Shown piece after piece: positions 43,288 to 51,540 of a stretch of DNA of 64,000 nucleotides. Location of the stretch: contig NZ_AKJS01000112.1 in NCBI RefSeq assembly GCF_000282215.1, forward strand, positions 1 to 64,000, given 5' to 3'. The stretch is from Pseudomonas sp. GM21. GTDB taxonomy: Bacteria; Pseudomonadota; Gammaproteobacteria; Pseudomonadales; Pseudomonadaceae. A program made the position numbers and the translations under genes. The number at the start of each line of letters is the position of its first letter. Position 1 is the stretch's first letter. The notes under the pieces were generated by a model. It made no database searches and had not been told where the DNA came from. It saw only the letters and a program-made list of their open reading frames with translations.

Positions 43288-44286
43288 ATGAGACGCAGTT
43301 TTTTTTGCATCGACTCACATGCGTGCGGCAATCCGGTTCGGGTGGTGGCGGGCGGTGGTCCGTTGTTGCCGTCGGTGTCGATGGCCGAGCGACGAGAGAT
43401 TTTTGTTCGCGATCATGACTGGGTACGAACCGCGCTGATGTTTGAGCCCAGGGGGCATGACATCATGTCTGGCGTCATCATCTATCCGTCCTCGCGTGAT
43501 GATTGTGATTTTGGTGCCTTGTTCATTGAAGTCAGCGGCTGCCTGCCCATGTGTGGGGCAGGCACTATCGGCCTGTCGACCGTGGTGATCGAAGAAGGGC
43601 TGATCACCCCGCGCGAACCCGGCAAGCTGGCCATCGAGACGCCGGCAGGACGTGTGGATGTCGACTACACAATGAACGGTGAATATGTTGATTCCATTCG
43701 CCTGTTCAACGTCGCGAGCTACCTGCACAGTGCCGATGTGGTGGTAGATGTCCCGGGCGTGGGCGAGCTCATCGTGGACATCGCCTATGGTGGAAATTTT
43801 TATGCGGTCGTCGAGCCTCAGGAGAACTGGGCCGGCTTGAAAGGCTTGACCACGGCAGACATCGTCAACTTGAGTCAAAAGCTGCGCTTGGCCTTGGCTG
43901 AAGTCAGTGATCCTGTTCACCCCGAAAACAGCAGAATCAGTGGCGTGCACCATGTCATCTGGTGCGATGACGAACACACCACGGCAGCCGATGGACGCGG
44001 TGCGGTGTTCTACGGCGACAAGGCCATTGACCGCTCTCCCGGTGGCACGGGTACTTCTGCGCGGATGGCTCAGTTGTTTGGAAAAGGCCGGTTGAAAGTG
44101 GGTGATTCGTTCCGCAATGAAAGTCTGATCGGGACGATCTTCGAGGGCAAAGTCGAGGCGTCGGTAAAGGTCGGAACCTTCGATGGCATACGCCCCAGTA
44201 TTGGTGGCTGGGCGCAGATTACCGGACACAACACCATTTTTGTCGATGATAACGACCCTCTGCGTCACGGCTTTCAGCTGGCCTGA
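43288..44286 (+). CDS. Proline racemase/4-hydroxyproline 2-epimerase family protein with a Cys-Gly active site
   Basis: The 332-residue protein has family length and fold. The first catalytic Cys is present (Cys89 in LPMCGAGTIG), but the His usually next to it is Ala91. The second motif reads DRSPGGTGTSA, with Gly252 where racemases and epimerases have Cys and trans-3-hydroxyproline dehydratases have Thr. Two-base racemisation is thus unlikely; a one-base dehydration or other alpha-proton chemistry is more plausible. AAGGG precedes the ATG at 43288. Family and operon suggest a proline-type substrate. Confidence 0.82.
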   Translation: MRRSFFCIDSHACGNPVRVVAGGGPLLPSVSMAERREIFVRDHDWVRTALMFEPRGHDIMSGVIIYPSSRDDCDFGALFIEVSGCLPMCGAGTIGLSTVVIEEGLITPREPGKLAIETPAGRVDVDYTMNGEYVDSIRLFNVASYLHSADVVVDVPGVGELIVDIAYGGNFYAVVEPQENWAGLKGLTTADIVNLSQKLRLALAEVSDPVHPENSRISGVHHVIWCDDEHTTAADGRGAVFYGDKAIDRSPGGTGTSARMAQLFGKGRLKVGDSFRNESLIGTIFEGKVEASVKVGTFDGIRPSIGGWAQITGHNTIFVDDNDPLRHGFQLA

Positions 44287-44387
44287 TCCGTCACATCATG
44301 ACGCTGGATCTATATACCAAATGACAGGTTCGTTTACGTAACGGAGTGGACTGAATATTGATCGAACGACGCCAATTCAGCGGAGGC

Positions 44388-45371
44388 ATGAAGGGGAAAA
44401 ACCTTCGTTATCTCAATGAGCGCCCCGGTGAGATCCAGCTAACGATGCGGGTAGGATTTTTGCTGCTCGAGCATTTTTCACTGCCCGCATTTACCCAGAC
44501 GCTGGATACGATTGTCACTGCCAATCTGCTACGGCCCGACTCGTTTTCTTCCCGAACATTCGGCTTGAACGATGGGGAGGTCATCAGCGATCTGGGCCTG
44601 GTGATTCGGCCAGACGCCCGTATCGATTGTTCAGCGGTTAAAGCGCTGGATTTGCTGGTCATTTGCGGTGGCTACAGGACAGAACTCAAAGCCGGCGACG
44701 GGTTTATCAACCTGCTCAGGACGGCATCAGACCTGGGTGTCAGCCTGGCCGGGTTGTGGAATGGTGCATGGTTCCTGGGGAGGGCAGGATTGCTTGACGG
44801 TTACCGTTGCGCCATTCACCCCGAACATCGCCCCGCACTGGCGGACTTTTGCAAGGCGACGCAGGTCAGTAGCGAGCCCTACATCATTGATAGAGACCGG
44901 TTAACGGCTTCCAGTCCGTCAGGCGCATTCCATATGGCGCTGGACTGGATCAAAAGCCTGCACGACAAGGCCCTCGTCGAGGGGATCGAGGACATTCTGG
45001 CTTTTGAGGAGTCTCGCTACCGACGCATAAAACCCACTGAAAACATCTGCCTCAGCGCGCCGTTGCGTGAGGTGGTGAAGCTGATGGATGCCAACCTCGA
45101 AGAGCCTCTGGAGCTGGAGCAATTGGCGGTCTATGCAGGCCGCTCTCGTCGACAACTCGAGCGTTTGTTCAAGGATCAACTCGGCACGACTCCGCAGCGG
45201 TATTACCTGGAATTGCGGATCACCGAAGCGCGGCGGCTTCTGCAGCACACGGAGCTTTCCCAGGTCGATGTGCTGGTTGCCTGTGGTTTTGTTTCACCCA
45301 GCCATTTCAGCAAATGCTACAGCTCGTATTTTGGCTACCGACCTTCCAGGGAAACACGGCTGGTGAAGTGA
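44388..45371 (+). CDS. GlxA-type regulator (GATase1-like + AraC HTH)
   Basis: The protein of about 327 residues has an N-terminal DJ-1/GATase1-like domain (VGFLLLEHFSLPAF) and a C-terminal AraC domain (LEQLAVYAGRSRRQLERLF; VLVACGFVSPSHFSKCYSSYF). This is the architecture of GbdR, CdhR and SouR, regulators of betaine, carnitine and sarcosine catabolism. A role in this betaine cluster fits. The start is uncertain: ATG 44388 is preceded by GGAGG that is too close; TTG 44358 and ATG 44445 are alternatives. Confidence 0.85.
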   Translation: MKGKNLRYLNERPGEIQLTMRVGFLLLEHFSLPAFTQTLDTIVTANLLRPDSFSSRTFGLNDGEVISDLGLVIRPDARIDCSAVKALDLLVICGGYRTELKAGDGFINLLRTASDLGVSLAGLWNGAWFLGRAGLLDGYRCAIHPEHRPALADFCKATQVSSEPYIIDRDRLTASSPSGAFHMALDWIKSLHDKALVEGIEDILAFEESRYRRIKPTENICLSAPLREVVKLMDANLEEPLELEQLAVYAGRSRRQLERLFKDQLGTTPQRYYLELRITEARRLLQHTELSQVDVLVACGFVSPSHFSKCYSSYFGYRPSRETRLVK

Positions 45372-45376
45372 AACCT

Positions 45377-45754
45377 TCATCGACGTGTATAGATCACCAT
45401 CAGGGTGGCCCCCTGCACTGAGCCTGCACTGTGTGCCGCGTTCGGGGCGCGGCAACAGTAGTCGCCGACGTTCAGTGTGCGGTTCTGATCGTAGAAGGAA
45501 CCTTGCAATACGAACAGTTGCTCCAGCTCGCCTTCATGGGTATGACTGGCGACATGGGCGCCGGGGTCGACTTTCATCAATAGCGTTTTTTCGCCGCGCT
45601 CGCTGTCCTCGAACAGGGGTTTGATCCAGAAGCCTTCAGCCTTTGTCGGCAACCAGTCATCCATCGAGGAGGCGTAATAGAGGGAGCCTTCGACCGGTCC
45701 CTGGATGCCGTTTATCCCGGCAATTCTCCATGAGGGTGTTTCATCGCTTGGCAT
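45377..45754 (-). CDS. Cupin-domain protein (ChrR-like)
   Basis: The 125-residue protein has a single cupin fold with putative metal ligands (HVASHTHEGELEQ and the later APNAAHSAG). Small cupins of this type may bind metal and an organic acid or act in dioxygenase or sensing roles. It is 20 bases downstream of the flavin N-demethylase gene on the same strand, so probably the same operon. AGG lies 8 bases before the ATG at 45754. Function unknown. Confidence 0.75.
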   Translation of the reverse strand: MPSDETPSWRIAGINGIQGPVEGSLYYASSMDDWLPTKAEGFWIKPLFEDSERGEKTLLMKVDPGAHVASHTHEGELEQLFVLQGSFYDQNRTLNVGDYCCRAPNAAHSAGSVQGATLMVIYTRR

Positions 45755-45774
45755 GTTGTTCACCTGAGTTCGTT

Positions 45775-47811
45775 TTACAAATCCTTGACCAGTCGCAAGG
45801 CATCGTAGATCGCGGCGTGGGTATTGCGCGCCGACACTGCATCGCCGATGCGAAACAACTGGAATCGGCCATCCGGGTTGGTCACCACCTGTTGTGGGTT
45901 GCCGACGATCAGGTCCTGATGTTCGACCACGCCGCCGTTGCTGGAAGCGGATTTCAGTTCGAAATACAGGTCGTCCAGCGGTCGGGTGCCGTGATTGACC
46001 ACCACCTGATCCACGCGTCGAACCTTGCGCGCACTGCCGTAATCGCTGTCGATCGTTGCCAGCAGATCCTGACCCTCGCGCTCGACGGCGAGCAGCCGGA
46101 AGGTGACGGTGAAGGTGGTGTCCAATGCTTGCAGCGAGCGCATGTAGGGCACCAGATTCATCGCCATGACTTCCGGCGCGAAGGTCCGGTCCGGCGTCAT
46201 GATTTCTACTTTTGCGCCACTTCTGGCGATGAACTCGGCCGCCTGCAGCCCCGCATGATCACCGGCGTCGTCGAACAGCAGGACATTGCGCCCGGGTTTC
46301 ACATCCCCGGCAATAATGTCCCAGGTGGAGACCACCAGCTCATTGCCAGCCGAGAGTATCTCGGTATGGGGTAGGCCGCCGGTGGCGATGATCACCACGT
46401 CCGGGTTTTCGTCGTGGACGGTGCTGGCCTCGGCCCAGGTATTGAAACGGAAGCTGACGCCGCGCGCCAGACACTGGGCCATGCGCCACTCGACGATGCT
46501 GATCATTTCTCGCCGGCGTTCCGATTGCGCGGTGAGCCGAACCTGACCGCCGGCCTGGTTGGCGGCTTCGAACACCACCACTTCATGGCCGCGTTCGGCC
46601 GCCACTCGCGCTGCTTCCAGCCCGGCGACACCGGCTCCGACAATCACAATCTTGCGTTTGCTCGCCGCCTTGGGAATGTCATGGGGCATGCTGGTTTCAC
46701 GGCCGGTGGCCGGGTTGTGAATGCAATAGGCAGCACCTCCCTGGTAGATCCGGTCCAGGCAATAATTAGCCCCGACACAAGGGCGAATATCCTCTTCGCG
46801 CCCCTCGATGATCTTGCGCACGATATGCGGATCGGTCATGTGCGCGCGGGTCATGCCGACCATGTCGATCTTGCCCGAGGCGATGGCATGGCGGGCGGTG
46901 GCCACGTCCGGAATCTTCGCCGCGTGAAAGGTGGGGAAGTCGGTGGCGGCGCGAATCTCTCCCGCGAAGTCCAGGTGCGGTGAGTTGCGCATGCCCTGGA
47001 TCGGAATCAGGTCGGTCAAGCCTGCGTCGGTGTCGATGTGGCCGCGGACAACGTTGAGAAAGTCCACCATGCCGCTGTCTTTCAAGCGCCTGGAGATGTC
47101 CAGGCCGTCAGCCGCGGTCAGCCCGCCAGGCATCAACTCGTCGCCGGTATAGCGCACGCCGACGATGAATTCATGGCCGACGCGCTGGCGAATGGCGCTG
47201 AGGATCTCGAAGGTAAAACGCAGTCGGTTGTCGATGGAGCCGCCATACGGGGCATCGAGGTCGTTGGTCAGTGGCGACCAGAACTGATCCATCAGATGCC
47301 CGTAGGCTTGCAGTTCGATGCCGTCCAGGCCCGCAAACTTCATCCGTTCGGCGGCGTCGGCATAGTCCTTGATGATGCGTTCCACATCCCAGTCTTCCAT
47401 CTTCTTCGGGAAGGAACGATGGGAGGCTTCGCGCTCGAACGAGGGTGACACCACGGGCAGCCAGTCGCCCTTGTCCCAGCGCGTGCGCCGACCCAGGTGC
47501 GTCAACTGGATCATGACGGCCGCGCCATGTTCGTGGCAGGCGTCGCTCAAGTCGCGCATCCAGCCGACCACCTCGTCCTTGTAGGCCAGAATGTTGTTGA
47601 ACACCGGCGGGCTGTCCCGGGAAACCGCAGCGGACCCGGCGGTCATGGTCAAGGCCACGCCGGCCTTCGCCCGTTCCACGTGGTAGGCGCGATAGAGCTC
47701 CTTGGGCATGCCGTCCACGGGATAAGCCGGTTCGTGGGCGGTGGTCATGATGCGATTTCGCAAAGTCAGGTGCTTCAACTGATAGGGCTGGAGGAGCGGA
47801 TCATTCAGCAT
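45775..47811 (-). CDS. Old-yellow-enzyme-type N-demethylase (DgcA/N-methylproline demethylase-like)
   Basis: The 678-residue protein has an FMN barrel, an iron-sulfur segment and a C-terminal FAD/NAD domain (VIVGAGVAGLEAARVA), like trimethylamine dehydrogenase, DgcA and N-methylproline demethylases. In the Fe-S segment Cys345, Cys351 and Cys363 are present, but the second ligand position is Ala348 (CVGANYC). It probably removes the last N-methyl group after the Rieske step. The ATG at 47811 has GGAGAG 8 bases upstream. A 43-bp operator overlaps its promoter. Confidence 0.83.
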   Translation of the reverse strand: MLNDPLLQPYQLKHLTLRNRIMTTAHEPAYPVDGMPKELYRAYHVERAKAGVALTMTAGSAAVSRDSPPVFNNILAYKDEVVGWMRDLSDACHEHGAAVMIQLTHLGRRTRWDKGDWLPVVSPSFEREASHRSFPKKMEDWDVERIIKDYADAAERMKFAGLDGIELQAYGHLMDQFWSPLTNDLDAPYGGSIDNRLRFTFEILSAIRQRVGHEFIVGVRYTGDELMPGGLTAADGLDISRRLKDSGMVDFLNVVRGHIDTDAGLTDLIPIQGMRNSPHLDFAGEIRAATDFPTFHAAKIPDVATARHAIASGKIDMVGMTRAHMTDPHIVRKIIEGREEDIRPCVGANYCLDRIYQGGAAYCIHNPATGRETSMPHDIPKAASKRKIVIVGAGVAGLEAARVAAERGHEVVVFEAANQAGGQVRLTAQSERRREMISIVEWRMAQCLARGVSFRFNTWAEASTVHDENPDVVIIATGGLPHTEILSAGNELVVSTWDIIAGDVKPGRNVLLFDDAGDHAGLQAAEFIARSGAKVEIMTPDRTFAPEVMAMNLVPYMRSLQALDTTFTVTFRLLAVEREGQDLLATIDSDYGSARKVRRVDQVVVNHGTRPLDDLYFELKSASSNGGVVEHQDLIVGNPQQVVTNPDGRFQLFRIGDAVSARNTHAAIYDALRLVKDL

Positions 47812-47865
47812 CGTCAAGACTCTCCGAAAGCGGGCAAGGACCTGTGTTGAAATTACGTTAGGGTG

Positions 47866-47908
47866 AAATGTACACCTATGTCAACACTCCGGACACAGGT
47901 GTACATTT
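47866..47908. promoter_or_regulatory. TetR operator between the N-demethylase and TetR genes
   Basis: AAATGTACACCT (47866-47877) and AGGTGTACATTT (47897-47908) are perfect inverted repeats; complementarity continues inward to 16 bases per arm with one mismatch. On the minus strand TTGACA (47884-47879) with a TAACGT-like -10 17-18 bases on gives a promoter for the demethylase that lies across the left arm. The divergent TetR protein is the obvious ligand. Confidence 0.75.
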
Positions 47909-47946
47909 TGCTTGCGTGGTGTTGTTTGAGCGGCTAGGATCGAGCC

Positions 47947-48606
47947 ATGAACGAACAAACCAAAGCAGTAGAAACCGGCTGGAGAGGGTCGCTGGAAGGG
48001 TGGCTCGACGCAGCTTATGAAAGCCTGACCGAGTGCGGAGTCGACACGGTGCGGGTGATGCCGCTGGCCAAAAAACTGGGGTTGTCGAGAACCAGCTTTT
48101 ACTGGTTTTTCAAGGATCGCGAGGAGCTGCTCGCCGCGTTGATCGAGCGCTGGCGGGTGAAGAACACCGGTAATCTGGTCGCCCAGACCGAGTGTTATGC
48201 CGAGAGCATTGCAGAGGCGATGCTTAACGTTTTCGACTGTTGGCTGAACTCCGATCTGTTCGATTCACAGTTCGAATTTGCCATGCGCAGTTGGGCCTTG
48301 CAGTCCGCTGAAGTGTCCGAGCATATCCGCGTTGCCGACATTGCCCGACGCGAAGCCCTGATCCGGATGTTCATGCGCTTCGACTACACATTCGAGGGGG
48401 CCGATGTGCGGGCCCGGACGATATACCTGACACAGATTGGCTACATCAGCACCAACACCCGAGAGGATATCGGGGAGCGAATGCGGCGGATTCCCGAGTA
48501 CGTGAAGATATTCACTGGCCAGGAACCCCTGGAGCGCGAACTGAAACGCTTCTACTCCCGCCATGGGTATGTGATGGATGAGGTTTCATCGTCTACCCAG
48601 GACTGA
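47947..48606 (+). CDS. TetR-family regulator
   Basis: The 219-residue protein has an N-terminal helix-turn-helix (VMPLAKKLGLSRTSFYWFFKDREEL split over residues ~38-61) and an all-helical ligand domain. It is divergent from the N-demethylase with a near-perfect palindrome between, so it probably represses both directions and responds to a methylated proline or a breakdown product. The pyrroline-carboxylate reductase-like gene follows 32 bases downstream. Confidence 0.88.
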   Translation: MNEQTKAVETGWRGSLEGWLDAAYESLTECGVDTVRVMPLAKKLGLSRTSFYWFFKDREELLAALIERWRVKNTGNLVAQTECYAESIAEAMLNVFDCWLNSDLFDSQFEFAMRSWALQSAEVSEHIRVADIARREALIRMFMRFDYTFEGADVRARTIYLTQIGYISTNTREDIGERMRRIPEYVKIFTGQEPLERELKRFYSRHGYVMDEVSSSTQD

Positions 48607-48638
48607 TCGCAACGTCTGACTGACGAAGGCAGGTTCAC

Positions 48639-49478
48639 ATGTGCGAAGAACCCACGATAGGCATTATCGGTGGATCGGGATGGCTTGGCCGTTCGATTGC
48701 CCTGGCGATGCTCGACAAGGCTTTTGTCCAGCCCGGTGCGTTGGTGCTTTCGAACCGCAGCGCAAGCAACCCGCTGCCCGTTGCCAAGTGGTCGCAGGTA
48801 ACGATAACGCGCGACAACCAGGAACTGGTGGAGCGCTGTGAGGTGGTCATCGTCTCCGTGCGTCCCGAGCAGTTTGCCGAGGTAGAAATCTTCGCTGAAA
48901 ACCGGTTGGTGATTTCCTTGATGGCAGGCGTTTCTCTGCAAGATGTGGCGCAGCGTACCGGCAGTCGGCAGGTGATTCGCGCCATGGCCAACGCCGCCGC
49001 CGAAATCGGCCAATCCTATACGCCCTGGTTGGCGACTCAAGAGGTAAGCGAAGAGCAGAAAGCGTTCGCTCAACGCTTGTTCGAAACCTTTGGTGGTGCC
49101 GATGAAGTCTTCAGCGAAAGTCATTTGAACTACCTGACGGCGCTGGTGGGAACAGGACCAGCTTACCCGGCATTGCTGGCTCGCAGCCTGTTTCAGCATG
49201 CCATGAGCAGCGGCTTGCCACCGGCGATCGCCCAGCGCGCTTCCCATGCAGTGGTGGTGCAAGCCAGCCAGTTGATTGGCAATGGGCACTCCGTCGACGA
49301 ACTCCTGGAGGCGCTCATCAGCTATCGCGGTGTCACGGCGGCGGGCCTCGACGCCATGCTCGCCAGCGGATTCGATAAAACAATAAAAGCAGGTCTGGAC
49401 TCAGCGGCTTCGGTCGCCAATTCCATGAGTCCCTTTACCCATTCTGCTGACACGAAAGAAGGTCCAATGACGCGGTAG
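48639..49478 (+). CDS. Pyrroline-5-carboxylate reductase family protein (ProC-like)
   Basis: The 279-residue protein has a Rossmann NAD(P) motif (IGIIGGSGWLG) and the ProC C-terminal domain (ALVGTGPAYPALLARSL; YRGVTAAGLDAM in place of the usual GGTT..GL). It is too divergent to be assumed the housekeeping ProC. In this cluster it could reduce a pyrroline-carboxylate to proline, or act in the reverse direction on a proline derivative. AGG lies upstream of the ATG. Confidence 0.8.
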   Translation: MCEEPTIGIIGGSGWLGRSIALAMLDKAFVQPGALVLSNRSASNPLPVAKWSQVTITRDNQELVERCEVVIVSVRPEQFAEVEIFAENRLVISLMAGVSLQDVAQRTGSRQVIRAMANAAAEIGQSYTPWLATQEVSEEQKAFAQRLFETFGGADEVFSESHLNYLTALVGTGPAYPALLARSLFQHAMSSGLPPAIAQRASHAVVVQASQLIGNGHSVDELLEALISYRGVTAAGLDAMLASGFDKTIKAGLDSAASVANSMSPFTHSADTKEGPMTR

Positions 49479-49519
49479 TTGGCCCTCCTTAACTCTGGCC
49501 GCAATCGAGGTTAGCGTTT

Positions 49520-50521
49520 ATGAATTTAAAGTCTTTCTCGAAGACGGGACTTGCACTCGGCATCGTTGCCTTCAGCGGTTGGGTGTCAGCCTCCGAGTGT
49601 GGTGATGTGACGATTGCCAACATGAACTGGCAATCGGCTGAAGTCATGGCCAACGTCGACAAGCTGATTCTCAATGCGGGATACGGTTGCAATGCCGATC
49701 TGGTCACTGGGGATACGGTTCCGACCATCACCTCCATGGTCGAGAAGGGCCGGCCTGACATCGCGCCCGAAGGATGGATCGACCTGGTTCCGGAAGTCGC
49801 CAGGACCGGCATTCAAAGCGGCAATCTGATCCAGGCAGCGAACTCGTTATCCGACGGTGGCTCGCAAGGCTGGTGGATTCCGAAGTACATCGCCGACGCC
49901 CATCCGGACATCAAAACCTTCGAGGATGTGAAAAAGCATCCCGAATTGTTCCCGGCCCCTGACGACAAGAAAAAAGGCGCGATCTACAACGGCCCGCAGG
50001 GTTGGGGCGGCACTGTGGTCACCAGTCAGTTCTATAAGGCATACGACTTCGAGAAGGCCGGTTTCGTGCTGGTGGACACCGGTTCAGCCGCCGCGCTGGA
50101 TGGCTCCATCGCCAAGGCCTACGAGCGCAAGGCGCCCTGGCTGGGGTTTTACTGGGAGCCGACCGCTTTATTGGGTAAGTACCCGATGGTGAAGTTGGAC
50201 AATGGACATCCGATCGATGCCGCGGAGTGGAAACGTTGCAATACCGTCGCCGACTGTCCTGATCCCAAACCCAATGGCTGGCCGATTGATCGGGTCTACA
50301 CCCTCACAACCAAATCCTTCGCCGCTCGCTCGCCAACGGTCATGGCGTACCTGAACAAGCGCGCCTGGTCCAATGAGACAGTGAATAAACTGATTGCCTG
50401 GATGACTGACAACCAGGCCACCGGTGAGGAAGGCGCCAAGTATTTCCTGAAAAACAACGAGGCGCTCTGGACTAAATGGGTCACCCCTGAAGCCAGCGGC
50501 AAGATCAAGGCTGCGCTTTAA
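49520..50521 (+). CDS. Glycine/proline betaine ABC transporter, substrate-binding protein (system 2)
   Basis: The 333-residue precursor has a signal peptide cleaved after VSA (about residue 24). The OpuAC-type mature part contains several Trp suited to an aromatic cage (NMNWQS, EGWID, GWWIPK, FYWEPTALL). It is more like the ProX/OpuAC group with conserved Cys (CGDV, CNAD, KRCNTVADC) and differs clearly from the system 1 protein. It starts a three-gene importer operon behind the TetR and ProC-like genes. Confidence 0.88.
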   Translation: MNLKSFSKTGLALGIVAFSGWVSASECGDVTIANMNWQSAEVMANVDKLILNAGYGCNADLVTGDTVPTITSMVEKGRPDIAPEGWIDLVPEVARTGIQSGNLIQAANSLSDGGSQGWWIPKYIADAHPDIKTFEDVKKHPELFPAPDDKKKGAIYNGPQGWGGTVVTSQFYKAYDFEKAGFVLVDTGSAAALDGSIAKAYERKAPWLGFYWEPTALLGKYPMVKLDNGHPIDAAEWKRCNTVADCPDPKPNGWPIDRVYTLTTKSFAARSPTVMAYLNKRAWSNETVNKLIAWMTDNQATGEEGAKYFLKNNEALWTKWVTPEASGKIKAAL

Positions 50522-50649
50522 TCCACTGGGGTCGATGCAGCTCGCCTTCGCGCGCTGCATCGAGCCTCGCGCACCGATAACAATAAAAACACCCACGTAT
50601 TGAAACGACCTGCCAGCTTTCTAATGGTCTTCTACAAAAGGGGAATGTC

Positions 50650-51540
50650 ATGGAGTGGATACTCAGCTTTCCACACATGGAGGACGAAAGACTCCGGGCC
50701 TTGAAAAAGGCCATCGATGGCGCCTTTCGGAACTTCACCAGCACCTACGGCGACAGCTTCGAAGCCTTTTTCCAGCCATTGCAGATTTTCCTCAATCAGT
50801 CCGAAAGGTTCATGACCACAACGCCATGGCCGATCATCATTGTGCTGGTCGCCTTGATTGCCTGGTTCGCCAGCCGCAGCTGGAGAATTGTCCTGGGTTG
50901 CGTGTTCACACTGATGGCGATCGGGTATCTGGACATGTGGTCCGACACGATGAAGACCCTGTCGATGATCTTCGTCTGCACGGTGATATCCATCGTCATC
51001 GGTTTGCCGACCGGCATCGCCATGGCCCGTTCCAACCGTCTGCAGAACCTGGTCAGCCCGGTACTGGACGTGATGCAGACCCTGCCGAGCTTTGTCTACT
51101 TGATTCCGGTGGTGATGTTGCTGGGGATCGGCAAGGTCGCGGGGCTGATAGCGGTTGTGATCTACGCCTTGCCGCCGATGATCCGCCTGACCAATCTGGG
51201 CATCCGTCACGTTGACGCCGAGATGCTCGAGTGCGCCGACGCCTTTGGTTCGTCCAGTTGGCAGAAACTGAAAAACGTCCAGTTACCCTTGGCGTTGCCC
51301 TCGATCATGGCCGGCATCAACCAGACGATCATGATGGCGCTGGCCATGGTGGTCATTGCGTCGATGATCGGCGTTCAAGGCCTGGGCCAACCGGTGCTCA
51401 AGGCTATTTCCAATCAATATTTCACCTTGGGCATTTTCAACGGGCTGGCCATTGTCGGTATTGCGGTGATCTTCGACCGAGTCAGCCAAGCCTATGGCCG
51501 AAGACTGCAAAAGCATTTGGAGAGAGTTCATGGCCACTAA
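50650..51540 (+). CDS. Betaine ABC transporter permease, ProW type (system 2)
   Basis: The 296-residue protein has about six transmembrane helices and the ProW core (LDVMQTLPSFVYLIP; coupling segment CADAFGSSSWQKLKNVQLP). It is the only permease of this system, so it should be a homodimer, unlike system 1. Its stop overlaps the ATPase start by 11 bases. Confidence 0.9.
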   Translation: MEWILSFPHMEDERLRALKKAIDGAFRNFTSTYGDSFEAFFQPLQIFLNQSERFMTTTPWPIIIVLVALIAWFASRSWRIVLGCVFTLMAIGYLDMWSDTMKTLSMIFVCTVISIVIGLPTGIAMARSNRLQNLVSPVLDVMQTLPSFVYLIPVVMLLGIGKVAGLIAVVIYALPPMIRLTNLGIRHVDAEMLECADAFGSSSWQKLKNVQLPLALPSIMAGINQTIMMALAMVVIASMIGVQGLGQPVLKAISNQYFTLGIFNGLAIVGIAVIFDRVSQAYGRRLQKHLERVHGH

